Part shown: piece after piece, positions 63,860-64,000 of the stretch | How the letters are laid out: each line of letters begins with the position of its first letter | Numbering within the stretch: the stretch's first letter is position 1 | Assembly (NCBI GenBank): GCA_004297985.1 | Contig: SCRA01000043.1 | Location: 1 to 64,000 of the forward strand | Reading direction: 5' to 3' | Source: a bacterium | GTDB taxonomy: Bacteria; Vulcanimicrobiota; Vulcanimicrobiia; Vulcanimicrobiales; SCRA01 | DNA: 64,000 bases | Made by a program: the position numbers and the translations under genes | The notes under the pieces: generated by a model | Database searches by the model: none | Told to the model about the DNA's origin: nothing | What the model saw: the letters and a program-made list of their open reading frames with translations, nothing else

Positions 63860-64000
63860 AGAACGTTCGCCCGGAAGAGGTTGGTTCCCGGGGGGCGAGG
63901 CCTCGCTCCGTATAACGGGCGGAACCGGCCAAGCCGCGGCGAAGATTCGCGCTAGGAGCGCACCCGGGGGGACTTTGCAGCGCCGGAACAGCAGCGGCAC

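Overview
The window comes from a GC-rich bacterial chromosome. Genes are dense, and many neighbours overlap by ATGA, GTGA or TGATG. The first 3.5 kb is a leftward str operon (rpsL, rpsG, fusA and the first codons of tuf), so this is core chromosome rather than plasmid or phage. I cannot fix the phylum. The overall character (many branched-chain-type ABC importers, TonB-like and secreted proteins, an S12 with a Bacilli-like N-terminal insertion) fits a little-cultured lineage, but that is inference. I saw no tRNA, rRNA, CRISPR array, insertion sequence or phage gene.

Layout: (1) 1-3615, str operon with repeated hairpins in its spacers. (2) 3.7-7.7 kb, sulfurtransferase, cytochrome c, cupin, amidohydrolase and an IclR regulator. 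(3) 7.7-14.2 kb, leftward ABC importer operon 1 (binding protein, two permeases, two ATPases) bracketed by two unrecognised proteins, one with an internal duplication. (4) 14.3-18.1 kb, proline dehydrogenase, a PAS-PAS-PAS-GGDEF-EAL protein and a RidA-like protein. (5) 18.2-30.1 kb, a catabolic region: orphan binding protein, alcohol and aldehyde dehydrogenases, RraA-like aldolase, alpha/beta hydrolase, CoxG-like protein, three-subunit molybdenum hydroxylase, MFS transporter and GntR regulator. Four copies of the decamer AGTGTCGACA lie in its two control regions. (6) 30.1-38.6 kb, leftward importer operon 2 with alcohol and succinate-semialdehyde-type dehydrogenases, headed by a binding-protein-like protein without signal peptide and divergent from a PucR regulator. 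(7) 40.4-46.1 kb, soluble chemoreceptor and a set of small secreted, lipo- and TonB-like proteins. (8) 46.3-50.7 kb, NitT/TauT-type importer operon ending in an isocitrate lyase/PEP mutase family enzyme. (9) 50.7-56.2 kb, leftward importer operon 3 ending in a second enzyme of that family. (10) 56.3-62.8 kb, IclR regulator followed by hydantoinase-like, CoA-transferase, CitE-like lyase, cyclase/formamidase-like and MmgE/PrpD genes. (11) 62.8-64 kb, YceI-like and small secreted proteins.

Taken together, most of the window is a mosaic of substrate-inducible uptake-plus-catabolism modules. Each pairs a high-affinity importer or MFS carrier with oxidoreductases, hydrolases or C-C lyases and a local one-component regulator (two IclR, one GntR, one PucR). 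The substrates are organic acids, amides, amino-acid-like or heteroaromatic compounds by family inference only; no substrate can be read from sequence alone.
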